From Bacillus sonorensis NBRC 101234 = KCTC 13918 (GTDB taxonomy: Bacteria; Bacillota; Bacilli; Bacillales; Bacillaceae): 64,000 nucleotides of DNA. The notes below the pieces were generated by a model that saw only the letters and a list, made by a program, of their open reading frames with translations, was not told where the DNA came from and made no database searches. The stretch lies in NCBI RefSeq assembly GCF_001592005.1, contig NZ_BCVZ01000011.1, positions 1 to 64,000 on the forward strand, in the 5' to 3' direction. The position numbers were made by a program, and so were the translations under genes. The stretch's first letter is position 1, and every line of letters starts with the position of its first letter. Below, one piece after another: positions 26,598 through 35,268 of the stretch.

Positions 26598-27908
26598 ATG
26601 ATTCTGAAAGAAAAGAAAGAGGAGATTATGCGGCAGATTAAGGTTCCCGTTTTTCCCGACCGCCGATTTGATGTCACCCGATTTGGGGCTGATAGCGGCG
26701 GGAAGACGGATTCAACGGCTGCTTTTCAGCAGGCGATTGATGAAGCGCACCAAAAGGGCGGGGGAAGAGTTACAGTGCCGAAAGGCGTCTTTCTTACCGG
26801 GGCCCTCAGGCTGAAAAGCAATGTGGAATTGCATGTCACAAAGGATGCGGTCATAAGATTCAGTCAGAATCCCGCTGATTATCTGCCCGCTGTTCTAACG
26901 AGATTTGAAGGTGTCGAGCTCTACAATTATTCCCCGCTGATCTATGCTTACGAAGCCGAAAATATTGCCATTACCGGAGGCGGAATGCTTGACGGCCAGG
27001 CTGATGACCGGCACTGGTGGCCGTGGAAGCGGGGAACAAACGGGCAGCCGTCGCAGGAAAAAGACCGCGATGCGCTGTTTGAAATGGCGGAGCGGAATGT
27101 GCCTGTTGAAGAGCGCCGCTTTGGAACAGGCCATTATTTGCGGCCGAATTTTATTCAGCCGTACCGCTGCAAAAACGTGTTCATACAAGGCGTTACCGTG
27201 ATGAATTCGCCGATGTGGCAGATTCATCCGGTGCTTTGCGAAAATGTGACGGTTGACGGAGTCAAGGTGATCGGACACGGCCCGAATACGGACGGAGTCG
27301 ACCCCGAATCATGCAAAAGCATGATCATTAAGAATTGCCTGTTTGATAACGGTGATGACTGCATCGCAATCAAGTCGGGAAGAAATGCCGATGGCCGGAG
27401 GATCAATGTCCCTTCGGAAAACATTATCATCGAAAACAACGAAATGAAGGACGGGCACGGCGGCGTCACGATCGGCAGCGAAATCTCCGGAGGCGTAAAA
27501 AACGTATTTGCCGAAGGCAATCTCATGGACAGTCCGAACCTTGACAGAGCCCTTCGCATCAAAACAAATTCCGTACGGGGCGGTGTGCTGGAAAACATTT
27601 ATTTTTACCATAATGTCGTCAATAGCCTGAAACAGGAAGTCATCGCCATTGATATGGAATATGAAGAAGGGGATGCGGGAGAATTCAAACCCGTCGTCCG
27701 CGGAATTGAAGTCGATGAGCTGAAAAGCGCAGGCGGCCGGTACGGCATTCGGGTTTTGGCGTACGATCATTCGCCTGTCACAGGACTGAAGGTGACCAAT
27801 TCGGAAATCAATGACGTTAACATCCCGATGGAACTGAAAAACGTGAAAGACCCCGTTTTTTCAAATCTGTATATTAACGGCAAGCGGTATGACTCGCCGG
27901 AACAGTAA
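26598..27908 (+). CDS. cytoplasmic GH28 polygalacturonase/exo-galacturonosidase
   Basis: 436-residue right-handed beta-helix glycosidase hydrolysing galacturonan or oligogalacturonides. The complete GH28 active site is visible: D232 in PNTDGVDP, D253-D254 in GDDCIAIKSG, H287 in GHGGVTIGSE and R320-K322 in RIKT. There is no signal peptide, so it should work inside the cell on imported oligomers and feed uxaCBA. The ATG at 26598 has GGGGGA 7 nt upstream; a second in-frame ATG (26628) has its ribosome site too close. It is the last gene of the operon, 13 bp after uxaA. Confidence 0.88.
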   Translation: MILKEKKEEIMRQIKVPVFPDRRFDVTRFGADSGGKTDSTAAFQQAIDEAHQKGGGRVTVPKGVFLTGALRLKSNVELHVTKDAVIRFSQNPADYLPAVLTRFEGVELYNYSPLIYAYEAENIAITGGGMLDGQADDRHWWPWKRGTNGQPSQEKDRDALFEMAERNVPVEERRFGTGHYLRPNFIQPYRCKNVFIQGVTVMNSPMWQIHPVLCENVTVDGVKVIGHGPNTDGVDPESCKSMIIKNCLFDNGDDCIAIKSGRNADGRRINVPSENIIIENNEMKDGHGGVTIGSEISGGVKNVFAEGNLMDSPNLDRALRIKTNSVRGGVLENIYFYHNVVNSLKQEVIAIDMEYEEGDAGEFKPVVRGIEVDELKSAGGRYGIRVLAYDHSPVTGLKVTNSEINDVNIPMELKNVKDPVFSNLYINGKRYDSPEQ

Positions 27909-27913
27909 AAAAG

Positions 27914-27945
27914 AAATCCTCTGCCGTTGAGCAGAGGATTTCCGT
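27914..27945. terminator. terminator of the uxa operon
   Basis: AAATCCTCTGC pairs with GCAGAGGATTT around CGTTGA. It lies between the operon and the convergent lysR gene and can serve both. Confidence 0.9.
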
Positions 27946-27955
27946 TTGAAATTTG

Positions 27956-28861
27956 TCAATCGGGCTTACTTGATGCCCCGTTTTTTACCGTTGAAATGAA
28001 CTGCTCTATAAAAACCCGGCTTGCGGCGCACAAATATTTGTTTTTGCGGTAGACGATGCCGATCTCTGTCGTAAGAACGGGACTTTGGATAGGGATCGTC
28101 TGAATGGATGGATCAGCGATATCATCAAGATAGCCCTTTGGCAGTATGGTGGCGCCGACTCCTTTGCTGACCATGTTCGTAATCGATTCCATCGTCGTCA
28201 TTTCCATGACTGGCCGGGGCTCGAATCCAAGCGCGCGGCACTGCTCGTTGATCAGCTGCCGCAGAAAATACGTGTCAGGCAATAAAATGGAATCAATTTC
28301 TTTTAACATATCGAGCGTGACAAACGGCTCTTTTGCGATGGGATGATGTTTCGGCGCTGCAAGAGCGAGAGGCTGTTTGAAAAAAGGAATCGCTTCTATA
28401 TCATCATGCTCTACGGGCAGACAGACAATGCCCAAATCGAGTTCGTTTTGCAGCAGCCCGTGATAAATATCTCCGGTTCGCATGCCTAAAACAGATAGTT
28501 TGATATTGGGATGGCTGCGGTGAAATTCGATGACAGTCTGCGGAAGCAAATAGCTCACAACCGTCAAAAGCGCCCCGATTTTTAAATTTCCCCTTTTTAA
28601 TCCCTGCAGCTCGCTAATGGCGGCGCGAGCCTGTGACAGCTCATGAAAGATATGATAACTGTGATGGAGCAATATTTTCCCCGCTTCTGTCATTGCCGTC
28701 CGTTTGCCGGTGCGGTCAAACAAAGGCATCCCGATTTCATGCTCAAGCAGACGGATCTGCTGGCTCAGCGAGGGCTGGGCGATGCCGAGCTTCTCGGCTG
28801 CACGCGTAAAGTGAAGCTCCCGGCAGAGGGTCATAAAGTACTCTAATTGTTTTAGCTCCAA
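27956..28861 (-). CDS. LysR-family transcriptional regulator
   Basis: 301-residue LysR regulator. The HTH is at 1-60 (MELKQLEYFMTLCRELHFTRAAEKLGIAQPSLSQQIRLLE) and the effector domain follows. The open frame extends far upstream, but the extension has no family similarity. The TTG at 28861 has GGGAGGA at proper spacing and gives the canonical LysR N-terminus. It is divergent from a MOSC protein gene 183 bp away, which is a plausible target. Effector unknown. Confidence 0.83.
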   Translation of the reverse strand: MELKQLEYFMTLCRELHFTRAAEKLGIAQPSLSQQIRLLEHEIGMPLFDRTGKRTAMTEAGKILLHHSYHIFHELSQARAAISELQGLKRGNLKIGALLTVVSYLLPQTVIEFHRSHPNIKLSVLGMRTGDIYHGLLQNELDLGIVCLPVEHDDIEAIPFFKQPLALAAPKHHPIAKEPFVTLDMLKEIDSILLPDTYFLRQLINEQCRALGFEPRPVMEMTTMESITNMVSKGVGATILPKGYLDDIADPSIQTIPIQSPVLTTEIGIVYRKNKYLCAASRVFIEQFISTVKNGASSKPD

Positions 28862-29043
28862 TGAATGTTCCTCCCGAATGATTTTCTCGTCATAGGCTAC
28901 AGCTATTGTTTTGATAAAAATGATTGAATTGTTTAATGATAGATGCAAGATTATACTTAAATTCGAAGCTGAAGCGACAATCCCTTTGGTGTAAAAGGAC
29001 GTCTTTTCCTTTCTTATAAAATATGAAAACTGAGGTGATGTCA

Positions 29044-29727
29044 ATGGAACATGCCGAAATCCTTTCGATCAATGTCGGGAAACCCAAGCAGGTTCAGTTT
29101 AAACATAAAGCGGTTTCGACCGGAATATACAAGAGGCCTGTACAAGAATGTCTCTTTCTGTCATCGACGAACCTTGAAGGAGACGGGCAGGCGGATCTTG
29201 TTCATCATGGAGGAAGGGAGAAGGCTGTTTGCGTCTATCCCTATGAACATTATTCATTTTGGGAGCATGAATTGCAGAGAAAGCTGGAATACGGTGCACT
29301 TGGAGAAAATCTGACCATCAAAGGACTGTTGGAAACGGATGTTTGCATCGGCGATATCTTTCAGCTGGGAGAAGCGGTCGTTCAGGTGAGCCAGCCGCGG
29401 CAGCCCTGCTACAAATTATCTGTAAGGTACGGTGTGCCCAATATGGTGTTAAAGGTTCAGGAAACCGGCTATACGGGCTTTTATTTCCGCGTGCTTCAAG
29501 AAGGACGTGTTTTTAAATCCGGCGGTTTAAAGTTGATCTCCCGCCATCCGAAAGCGATAACGATTTCTTGCGCAAATCGCATCAAGCATCATGACAAAGA
29601 TGATATCGACGGCATCAAAAGGCTTCTTGAGGTGGAGGAATTGTCGACAAGCTGGCGCGAGTCTTTTTTAAAACGCCTTGATGGCGTTGAGCCGGATCAT
29701 CGCGAAAGGTTGACCGGCAATTTGTGA
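29044..29727 (+). CDS. MOSC-domain protein, YiiM type
   Basis: 227-residue protein with an N-terminal MOSC domain (about 25-165) and a C-terminal helical 3-alpha extension. C122 in QPRQPCYKL is the cysteine expected to bind molybdenum cofactor, and HHGGREKAV is another family motif. E. coli YiiM reduces N-hydroxylated base analogues, and a similar detoxification role is likely. An ATG 21 bp upstream is in frame, but GAGGTGA is correctly placed for 29044. Divergent from the LysR gene. Confidence 0.8.
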   Translation: MEHAEILSINVGKPKQVQFKHKAVSTGIYKRPVQECLFLSSTNLEGDGQADLVHHGGREKAVCVYPYEHYSFWEHELQRKLEYGALGENLTIKGLLETDVCIGDIFQLGEAVVQVSQPRQPCYKLSVRYGVPNMVLKVQETGYTGFYFRVLQEGRVFKSGGLKLISRHPKAITISCANRIKHHDKDDIDGIKRLLEVEELSTSWRESFLKRLDGVEPDHRERLTGNL

Positions 29728-29748
29728 TGGCTTGCCTCTCAAAGTGAA

Positions 29749-29776
29749 GCATCCTCTGCCGGCAGGCAGAGGATGC
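29749..29776. terminator. terminator between the MOSC gene and yvrD
   Basis: GCATCCTCTGCC pairs perfectly with GGCAGAGGATGC around GGCA: a 12-bp stem between convergent genes. Confidence 0.85.
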
Positions 29777-29778
29777 TG

Positions 29779-30570
29779 TTAGATGGAGCGGATGATCCCG
29801 CCTTCCACCCTTTGAGCCGAACCATTGATGGCCGCCGCTTTCTCTGATGCGAGATAGACGATCGTACTGGCGACTTCCTCAGGTTTGGCATAGCGCTGGA
29901 TTAAAGAAGTTGGCTCATTCACTTTGAAGTAATCTTTGACAAATGCGTCTAAATCGGTATTCTCCGCTGCGGCAGCCCCCTTCATATAATTGGCGACGCC
30001 TTCGGTCCAGGTGGGTCCGGGAAGAACCGAATTGACAGTCACATTCGTTCCTTTCGTCATTTCCGCCAGCCCTCGTGATAAACTGATCAAAGACGTTTTG
30101 GTCATGGAATAAGGAATCATCTGCGGGAGCGGCTTAATGCCGGCTTCACTCGCCAGATTGAGGATTCTTCCCGCGTTCCGTTTCAGCATGTTCGGCAGGA
30201 AAGCGCGGCAAAGGCGGACGGCGCTTAACACGTTTACTTCAAAATACTCAAGCCATTCCTCATCTGAGACGTCCGCGAATTCTTTTACCTCAAAAAACCC
30301 CATGTTATTGACAAGGATATCAAGCTCGCCGATCTGTTTCGTTTTTTCAATCAGTGTCCGGCTTTGTTCGCGATTTGAAAGGTCTGCGGCGATTCCGTGG
30401 ACGGTTCCGTGTTTGGAAAGCTCGTCTACGACTGACTGGACCTTTTCTTCCGTACGTCCGTTCACAATGACCCTGGCGCCTTCCGCCAAAAAGGCTTCTG
30501 CCGCCGCTTTTCCAATCCCCGCTGTTGATCCTGTGACTAAAACGAGTTTGTTTTGCAGCTGTAAATCCAT
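29779..30570 (-). CDS. yvrD: short-chain dehydrogenase YvrD
   Basis: 263-residue NAD(P)-dependent SDR. TGSTAGIG (13-20) binds cofactor, NNMG is the adenine-pocket motif, and S141, Y154 and K158 (YSMTK) make the catalytic triad. It matches B. subtilis YvrD in length and sequence and sits beside the btu operon as there. Substrate unknown. Confidence 0.88.
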   Translation of the reverse strand: MDLQLQNKLVLVTGSTAGIGKAAAEAFLAEGARVIVNGRTEEKVQSVVDELSKHGTVHGIAADLSNREQSRTLIEKTKQIGELDILVNNMGFFEVKEFADVSDEEWLEYFEVNVLSAVRLCRAFLPNMLKRNAGRILNLASEAGIKPLPQMIPYSMTKTSLISLSRGLAEMTKGTNVTVNSVLPGPTWTEGVANYMKGAAAAENTDLDAFVKDYFKVNEPTSLIQRYAKPEEVASTIVYLASEKAAAINGSAQRVEGGIIRSI

Positions 30571-30641
30571 ATAAAATCAATCCTTGTATTCGAAGTCTAA
30601 GATGAAAAAACATCCATTTAAAAGTATAGCGCAGTCATGCA

Positions 30642-30830
30642 TCATGGTCGAAAATCCTGCTTAGCATGTCTATTTTTCTCTTCTTTCAGCAATTTATGAA
30701 TGTCTTTTATCGGCCGCGCCGCTTTTTTCAGCTTTGGAATCTGCAGCCGGGCGAGCGTCAGCTTTATAGAGCCCCAGACCTCCAAGAAGCTGGGGCCGCT
30801 TCGATGTTGCAGGGCCAATCGTCTCGTCAT
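30642..30830 (-). CDS. possible small basic protein (62 aa), weakly supported
   Basis: Open frame of 62 codons encoding a Lys/Arg-rich helical peptide (VWGSIKLTLARLQIPKLKKAARPIKDIHKLLKEEKNRH). There is no clear Shine-Dalgarno before the ATG. It fills much of the 655-bp gap between yvrD and btuF. The opposite strand also has an overlapping open frame (30700-30939), equally unsupported. I cannot identify a family. Confidence 0.25.
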   Translation of the reverse strand: MTRRLALQHRSGPSFLEVWGSIKLTLARLQIPKLKKAARPIKDIHKLLKEEKNRHAKQDFRP

Positions 30831-30969
30831 TGATTATTTTTTAGAAAGCTTGTGTTGCGAAATCGCATTGATCACCTTTTTTTCTATATGCCAAACATCG
30901 CTGAAAACACCCTTTTTAGAATCTCATATACAACCCTGATCCGGTTATAGTATAATAATTCCGAAAATA

Positions 30970-31140
30970 GGATACGAATGAGTCAGAAAGGTGCTGCCAA
31001 TACTGCCGGCGCGGTCCCGCCGCTGTAATGGTGAGCGAAACGAAAGCGGATATTAAACTCCGTCAGCGATGATCAAGAGCCAGAACACCTGCCTGGATGA
31101 CGACACGCGTAATCTGCGAGGACAGATGCGGTGTAGCGGT
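30970..31140 (+). promoter_or_regulatory. cobalamin (B12) riboswitch
   Basis: Hallmarks in order: AAGGTGCTGCC near 30988, GCCGGCGCGGTCCCGCCGCTGTAATGG (the core C-rich and CTGTAA box, around 31005-31031) and the B12 box AGAACACCTGCCT (31082-31094). A TATAAT -10 lies at 30951-30956. It precedes the B12 uptake operon, as in B. subtilis. Exact 5' and 3' limits are approximate. Confidence 0.9.
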
Positions 31141-31172
31141 GTGCACTTGTTTTGTACGTTCATTGTTTACTG

Positions 31173-31205
31173 CATCTTTACCCAAGTAGAGATGTTTTTT
31201 ATTTT
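31173..31205 (+). terminator. B12-riboswitch-controlled terminator
   Basis: CATCTTTAC pairs with GTAGAGATG (one G-U) around CCAA, followed by TTTTTTATTTTT. It lies 20 nt before btuF and acts as the expression platform. Confidence 0.88.
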
Positions 31206-31225
31206 TATCCCAAGGAGGAAGCAGC

Positions 31226-32179
31226 ATGAAGAAGTTAGCGGGTTTATTGCTTTCACTGCTTTTGGCCGTCGGTGTGCTCGCCGGCTGCGGAACAGCGAAA
31301 GCTCCGGAAGAACCGAAGAACACACAGGAAAAGACGGCTGAAGCGTTTCCGGTCACAGTAAAGGATGCTTCAGGAAAAGAAATCAAAATTGCAAAAGAAC
31401 CGAAGAGAATCGTCTCGTTGATGCCGAGCAATACGGAAATTGCATACGCCCTCGGCCTGGGCAAAAAAGTCGTCGGTGTGACGGATTTTGATACATATCC
31501 GAAAGAAGTAAAGGATGTTGAAAAAATCGGCGGCATGGAATTCAACACGGAAAAAATCATCTCTTTAAATCCTGATTTGGTGCTGGCCCATGCCTCAGCC
31601 ATGCAGAGCGCGGAAGAAGGGCTGAAGCAGCTGCGCGATGCCGGCATCACGGTAGTGACGGTCAATGATGCGGCATCATTTCATGACACCTATCAATCGA
31701 TTGACATGATCGGAAAGGCGACAGGTGCGAACCGGGAGGCTAAAGAACTTGTAAGCAGCATGAAGTCTGATCTCGCGGCAATTAAAGAAAAAGCGCAAAA
31801 CATCCCGGAAAAAGAACAGAAAAAAGTGTTTGTCGAGGTTTCTCCCGCTCCTGACATTTATACAACCGGAAAAGGAACCTTCATGAATGAAATGCTGGAA
31901 GCCATCCATGCGAAAAACGCCGCTACCGGGCAGGAAGGGTGGGCAAAGATGACCGAGGAGTCGATCATCAAGCTGAATCCCGATGCGATCGTAACGACGA
32001 ACGGCGCTTCATCTGTCAAAGAGATCAAAAAGCGGAGCGGCTGGAGCAGTGTACAAGCCGTTAAAAATAATGAAGTATACGACGTGGACCCCGACCTTGT
32101 GACCCGTCCGGGACCGCGGCTGATCAAAGGGGTCGAAGAGCTTGCGGACATCATTTACCCTGACGTTTATAAGAAATAG
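31226..32179 (+). CDS. btuF: cobalamin-binding lipoprotein BtuF (YvrC)
   Basis: 317-residue substrate-binding lipoprotein for vitamin B12. A signal peptide ends at lipobox LAGC with C21 as the lipidated residue. The mature part is a helical-backbone SBP (PKRIVSLMPSNTEIAYALGLGKKVVGVTDFD, then SLNPDLVLAH). It is preceded by AAGGAGG and a B12 riboswitch. The gene overlaps btuC by 38 bp. Confidence 0.93.
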   Translation: MKKLAGLLLSLLLAVGVLAGCGTAKAPEEPKNTQEKTAEAFPVTVKDASGKEIKIAKEPKRIVSLMPSNTEIAYALGLGKKVVGVTDFDTYPKEVKDVEKIGGMEFNTEKIISLNPDLVLAHASAMQSAEEGLKQLRDAGITVVTVNDAASFHDTYQSIDMIGKATGANREAKELVSSMKSDLAAIKEKAQNIPEKEQKKVFVEVSPAPDIYTTGKGTFMNEMLEAIHAKNAATGQEGWAKMTEESIIKLNPDAIVTTNGASSVKEIKKRSGWSSVQAVKNNEVYDVDPDLVTRPGPRLIKGVEELADIIYPDVYKK

Positions 32180-33215
32180 CCGTCCAGCGGCATATATCGT
32201 AAGCCTGGCATTTGTAGCCGCCTCTATTCTTATGGGAATCTCTATCGGTTCATTGGAGATTCCCATTCCTTCTATTATCAAGGTTTTTCTCCATGAATGG
32301 TTTGGTATTCAAGGGATAGAGACAGATCCGATGCAGGCGAACATCATCATGAAAATCAGGCTGCCGAGAGTGCTGCTGGCTGCGCTTGTCGGTGCGGCAC
32401 TGGCCGCGGCAGGTGCGGCGTTCCAGGGACTGTTGAAAAATCCGCTTGCAGACCCTTATACGCTCGGCGTATCTTCCGGAGCGGCGGTCGGAGCGGTTGT
32501 CACCTTGTTTTTCGGCATCCAGCTGCCCGTCATCGGCGGTTTTACGCTGCCGCTTTTAAGCGTCGCGGCAGCGGTCGCCGTGATGTTTATCGTTCTGTTT
32601 TTTGCCCGGCTTGTCCAGCCGGCACTGACGCTGTCCGCCCTGATTTTAACAGGTATTATTTTCAGCTCATTTTTAGGCGCGCTTATTTCTCTCATGATTG
32701 CCCTGACAGGGGATGATCTAAAGCCGATCGTTCACTGGCTGCTCGGAAGCGTCTCGATGCGGGGCTGGAGCTATATTTTTCTGTTTCTTCCCTTTTTTAT
32801 ATGCGGAACCGCGGGGCTTTTGCTGAATGGAAGAGAATTAAATGTGATGACCTACGGTGAGGAAAAAGCCAGGCTGCTTGGCGTTAATGTGGAGAAAAGG
32901 AAAATCGCCGTACTGATCTCAGGCTCTATTTTAACGGGAGCGGCTGTCGCCGTTTCCGGCACGATCGGTTTTGTCGGCCTCGTCGTGCCGCATGTTGTCC
33001 GTCTCCTATGGGGAACAGATCATAGGCATTTGCTGCCGCTCTCCATTTTAAACGGCGCCGGTTTTCTCGTGCTGGCCGATTTGGCGGCGCGGACGATCAT
33101 CGAGCCGTCTGAACTGCCGATCGGCATCATCACAGCTTTAATAGGAGCGCCGGTGTTCGGGATCATTCTGATTCGCCGGCAGCGTGGAGGAATGCATGAT
33201 GCTGGACGTTCGTGA
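32142..33215 (+). CDS. btuC: cobalamin ABC permease BtuC (YvrB)
   Basis: 357-residue BtuC/FecCD permease with about ten helices. Motifs: IRLPRVLLAALVGAALAAAG, FQGLLKNPLADPYTLGVSSG, GFVGLVVPHVVRLLWG and ELPIGIITALIGAPVF. The first helix (VSLAFVAASILMGISIGS) needs a start upstream of the btuF stop, so the TTG at 32142 within btuF is the best choice, with GGGG 10 nt before it. Overlapping layout implies translational coupling. Confidence 0.88.
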   Translation: MRTSFTLTFIRNSRPAAYIVSLAFVAASILMGISIGSLEIPIPSIIKVFLHEWFGIQGIETDPMQANIIMKIRLPRVLLAALVGAALAAAGAAFQGLLKNPLADPYTLGVSSGAAVGAVVTLFFGIQLPVIGGFTLPLLSVAAAVAVMFIVLFFARLVQPALTLSALILTGIIFSSFLGALISLMIALTGDDLKPIVHWLLGSVSMRGWSYIFLFLPFFICGTAGLLLNGRELNVMTYGEEKARLLGVNVEKRKIAVLISGSILTGAAVAVSGTIGFVGLVVPHVVRLLWGTDHRHLLPLSILNGAGFLVLADLAARTIIEPSELPIGIITALIGAPVFGIILIRRQRGGMHDAGRS

Positions 33216-34602
33216 CCTGTCAGGAGGATACGGCGGCAGGGATATTGTGAAGCATATCAGCTTTTCTGTTGCAAAAGGAGAATTTTTGGGGATATTGGGG
33301 CCCAATGGCAGCGGAAAAACGACACTATTACATTTGATAAACGGAACGCTGAAGCCATCCGGAGGCGCTGTCCATTTAGCGGGAAAACGGCTTGAGTCCT
33401 ATCCGCCGAAGGCATTGGCCAGGATGATGGCCTCGCTCCCTCAAAAAACGGAACAGGCATTTTCCTTTACCGTCAAAGAAACCGTTTTATTCGGACGATA
33501 TCCTTATCAAACAGGCATATTCAAACAATCAGGCGAAGAAGATGAACGGATCGTTGCGAGGATGATGGAAGAGACAGGCGTTCTCCCGTTTGCCGATCAA
33601 TCGATTCACGAACTGAGCGGGGGAGAGCAGCAGCGCGTCTACCTGGCCCAGGCTTTAGCCCAGGAGCCTGAGGTTCTTTTGCTTGATGAACCGACCAATT
33701 TTTTGGATTTGGGTTATCAAAAGCAGCTGCTCGATCTGATGAAGTCGATGGCTATCGAGAAGGGGCTTGCGGTCATTGGCATATTTCATGATCTCAATTT
33801 GGCCAGTCTCTACTGCGACCGGCTGCTGATGATGAAAAACGGGGAAATGGAAGCGCTCGATGTCCCGGAGCAGGTGATGAGGGAACGAAAGATCAATGAT
33901 GTTTATGAAACGGACGTCCGTCATTTGGTTCATCCGCACCGTCCGAATCCGCAGATCTCTATTGAGCCTGGGCAAGCTGAACAGATGAAGCAAGCGATTC
34001 CGTTTGCCGAGCTTTTTCAATGGCGATCAGACGGTTTTTTGATGCAGACGGATCAGCCGCTTCGCGTTGTCTCAACAGCTCTTGTCGGAGGGGGGCTCGG
34101 CTGGAAACGGGCGTTTGTCAGCCGCTATGTGCCGATAGAGGAGCAGTCCGGCAAGCTGTCTGCCGATCTGGAGCGTTTTCTTGCCGAAAAGGGGATCAGC
34201 CCGCATGGCTGCTGTGCAGCTGTGACCGCTGCCAACCCCAAAAATGCAGTGTTTCGGACGTTTTCAGAAGGGGGCGCCTCACTTTTTATCGTGGCCGCGG
34301 CATCCTCAGGCCGGCCGGAGGATGTCACTGTCTGGGTGATGATCAATGGAAAGCTGACAGAAAAAGCCTTCGTTCAGGCTTTCATGACGGTGTCAGAAGC
34401 AAAGGCTGAAGCGGCTTTCGCTGAGCGGACAGACGGCGGCGGAGCGCCTATTCCGGCTCCATACGCTGAAACGGTGCTGATTGCGGCTGACGGGAGCGGT
34501 GATCAGTTTGACGATGCTTTAAAAACGTCTTCTCTCGGGGCTTTGATCAGTAGGAGCGTCTTCGAGTGCTGCAGAGAAGCGATCAGAAAGGGGAATGAAT
34601 AA
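33199..34602 (+). CDS. btuD: BtuD ATPase fused to CbiZ adenosylcobinamide amidohydrolase (YvrA)
   Basis: 467-residue two-domain protein. Residues 1-250 are an ABC ATPase: Walker A GPNGSGKTT, LSGGEQQR, LLLDEPTNFLDL and H-loop FHDLNL. The C-terminal ~230 residues resemble CbiZ (GGGLGWKRAFVSR, CCAAVTAANPKNAV, GGGAPIPAPYAETVLIAADGSGDQFDDALKTSSLGALISRSV). CbiZ cleaves adenosyl-pseudocobalamins so that they can be remodelled. GGAGG fits ATG 33199 best; 33196 is also possible. It overlaps btuC. Confidence 0.9.
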   Translation: MLDVRDLSGGYGGRDIVKHISFSVAKGEFLGILGPNGSGKTTLLHLINGTLKPSGGAVHLAGKRLESYPPKALARMMASLPQKTEQAFSFTVKETVLFGRYPYQTGIFKQSGEEDERIVARMMEETGVLPFADQSIHELSGGEQQRVYLAQALAQEPEVLLLDEPTNFLDLGYQKQLLDLMKSMAIEKGLAVIGIFHDLNLASLYCDRLLMMKNGEMEALDVPEQVMRERKINDVYETDVRHLVHPHRPNPQISIEPGQAEQMKQAIPFAELFQWRSDGFLMQTDQPLRVVSTALVGGGLGWKRAFVSRYVPIEEQSGKLSADLERFLAEKGISPHGCCAAVTAANPKNAVFRTFSEGGASLFIVAAASSGRPEDVTVWVMINGKLTEKAFVQAFMTVSEAKAEAAFAERTDGGGAPIPAPYAETVLIAADGSGDQFDDALKTSSLGALISRSVFECCREAIRKGNE

Positions 34603-35180
34603 TGAAGCTGTACACGAAAACGGGCGATAAAGGGAAGACCCATGTGATCGGCGGCCGCGTTGACAAAGATGATATCCGTGTCCAATGCTACGGGACCATT
34701 GATGAATTGAACAGCTTTATCGGACTCGCGCTTGCCGAGCTTGAAGATGAGCGCTTCAGAGATATTGGAAGCGAGCTGTTAAAGATCCAGCATGAGCTCT
34801 TTGACTGCGGGAGCGATTTGGCTTATCTTTCGCCGAATGGGGAAAATAAGCTGAAGGAAGATGCCATCGGGTTTTTGGAAGAACGGATTGATGCGTACAG
34901 TGCGGAAGCCCCCGAGCTTAAGAAGTTCATTCTGCCGGGAGGCTCCAAAGCATCGGCATACATGCATGTAGCCAGAACCGTCGCGCGCCGGGCCGAGCGG
35001 CTGGCTGTGGCGCTGATGAAAGCGGCGGATCTTCGCGAGACGCCGCTCCGGTATTTAAACAGACTGTCAGATTATTTGTTTGCGGCCGCAAGAGTCATCA
35101 ATTTCAGAATGAACATCAAAGATGTAGAATATGAAAGAAGCGCCATCGTTTTCAAAGGAAAACAGAGAGGCGGAAACTAA
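34602..35180 (+). CDS. yvqK: PduO-type cob(I)alamin adenosyltransferase YvqK
   Basis: 192-residue ATP:cob(I)alamin adenosyltransferase that converts imported corrinoids to adenosylcobalamin. TKTGDKGKTHVIGG is the N-terminal ATP-binding loop, VQCYGTIDELNSFIG the conserved core, and RTVARRAER and RYLNRLSDYLFAAARVIN the C-terminal signatures. It overlaps the btuD stop by 1 nt (TAATG) and completes the import-salvage-activation operon. Confidence 0.93.
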   Translation: MKLYTKTGDKGKTHVIGGRVDKDDIRVQCYGTIDELNSFIGLALAELEDERFRDIGSELLKIQHELFDCGSDLAYLSPNGENKLKEDAIGFLEERIDAYSAEAPELKKFILPGGSKASAYMHVARTVARRAERLAVALMKAADLRETPLRYLNRLSDYLFAAARVINFRMNIKDVEYERSAIVFKGKQRGGN

Positions 35181-35227
35181 AAAACAGCGGCGGAAATCCT
35201 TACCTGTACCGCGCCGAACGAAGCAAT

Positions 35228-35259
35228 GCCGTTTTCCGGAAGGGGAAAGCGGCTTTTTG
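35228..35259 (+). terminator. terminator of the btu operon
   Basis: GCCGTTTTCC pairs with GGAAAGCGGC (one G-U) around a 6-nt loop, then five T. Confidence 0.8.
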
Positions 35260-35268
35260 TCGTATCTG

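Noticed and set aside
29044-29100. Longer open frame of the LysR gene reaching across the divergent promoter to about 29044 on the minus strand
   Set aside because: The upstream residues do not look like LysR sequence; the TTG at 28861 has a proper ribosome site and gives the canonical HTH start.
30700-30939. 79-codon plus-strand open frame
   Set aside because: No ribosome site, overlaps another weak frame on the other strand, Cys/Phe-rich unlike neighbouring proteins.
31063-31665. 200-codon minus-strand open frame over btuF and the riboswitch
   Set aside because: Runs antisense to an identified lipoprotein gene and a riboswitch; low-complexity Ser/Pro/Phe composition.
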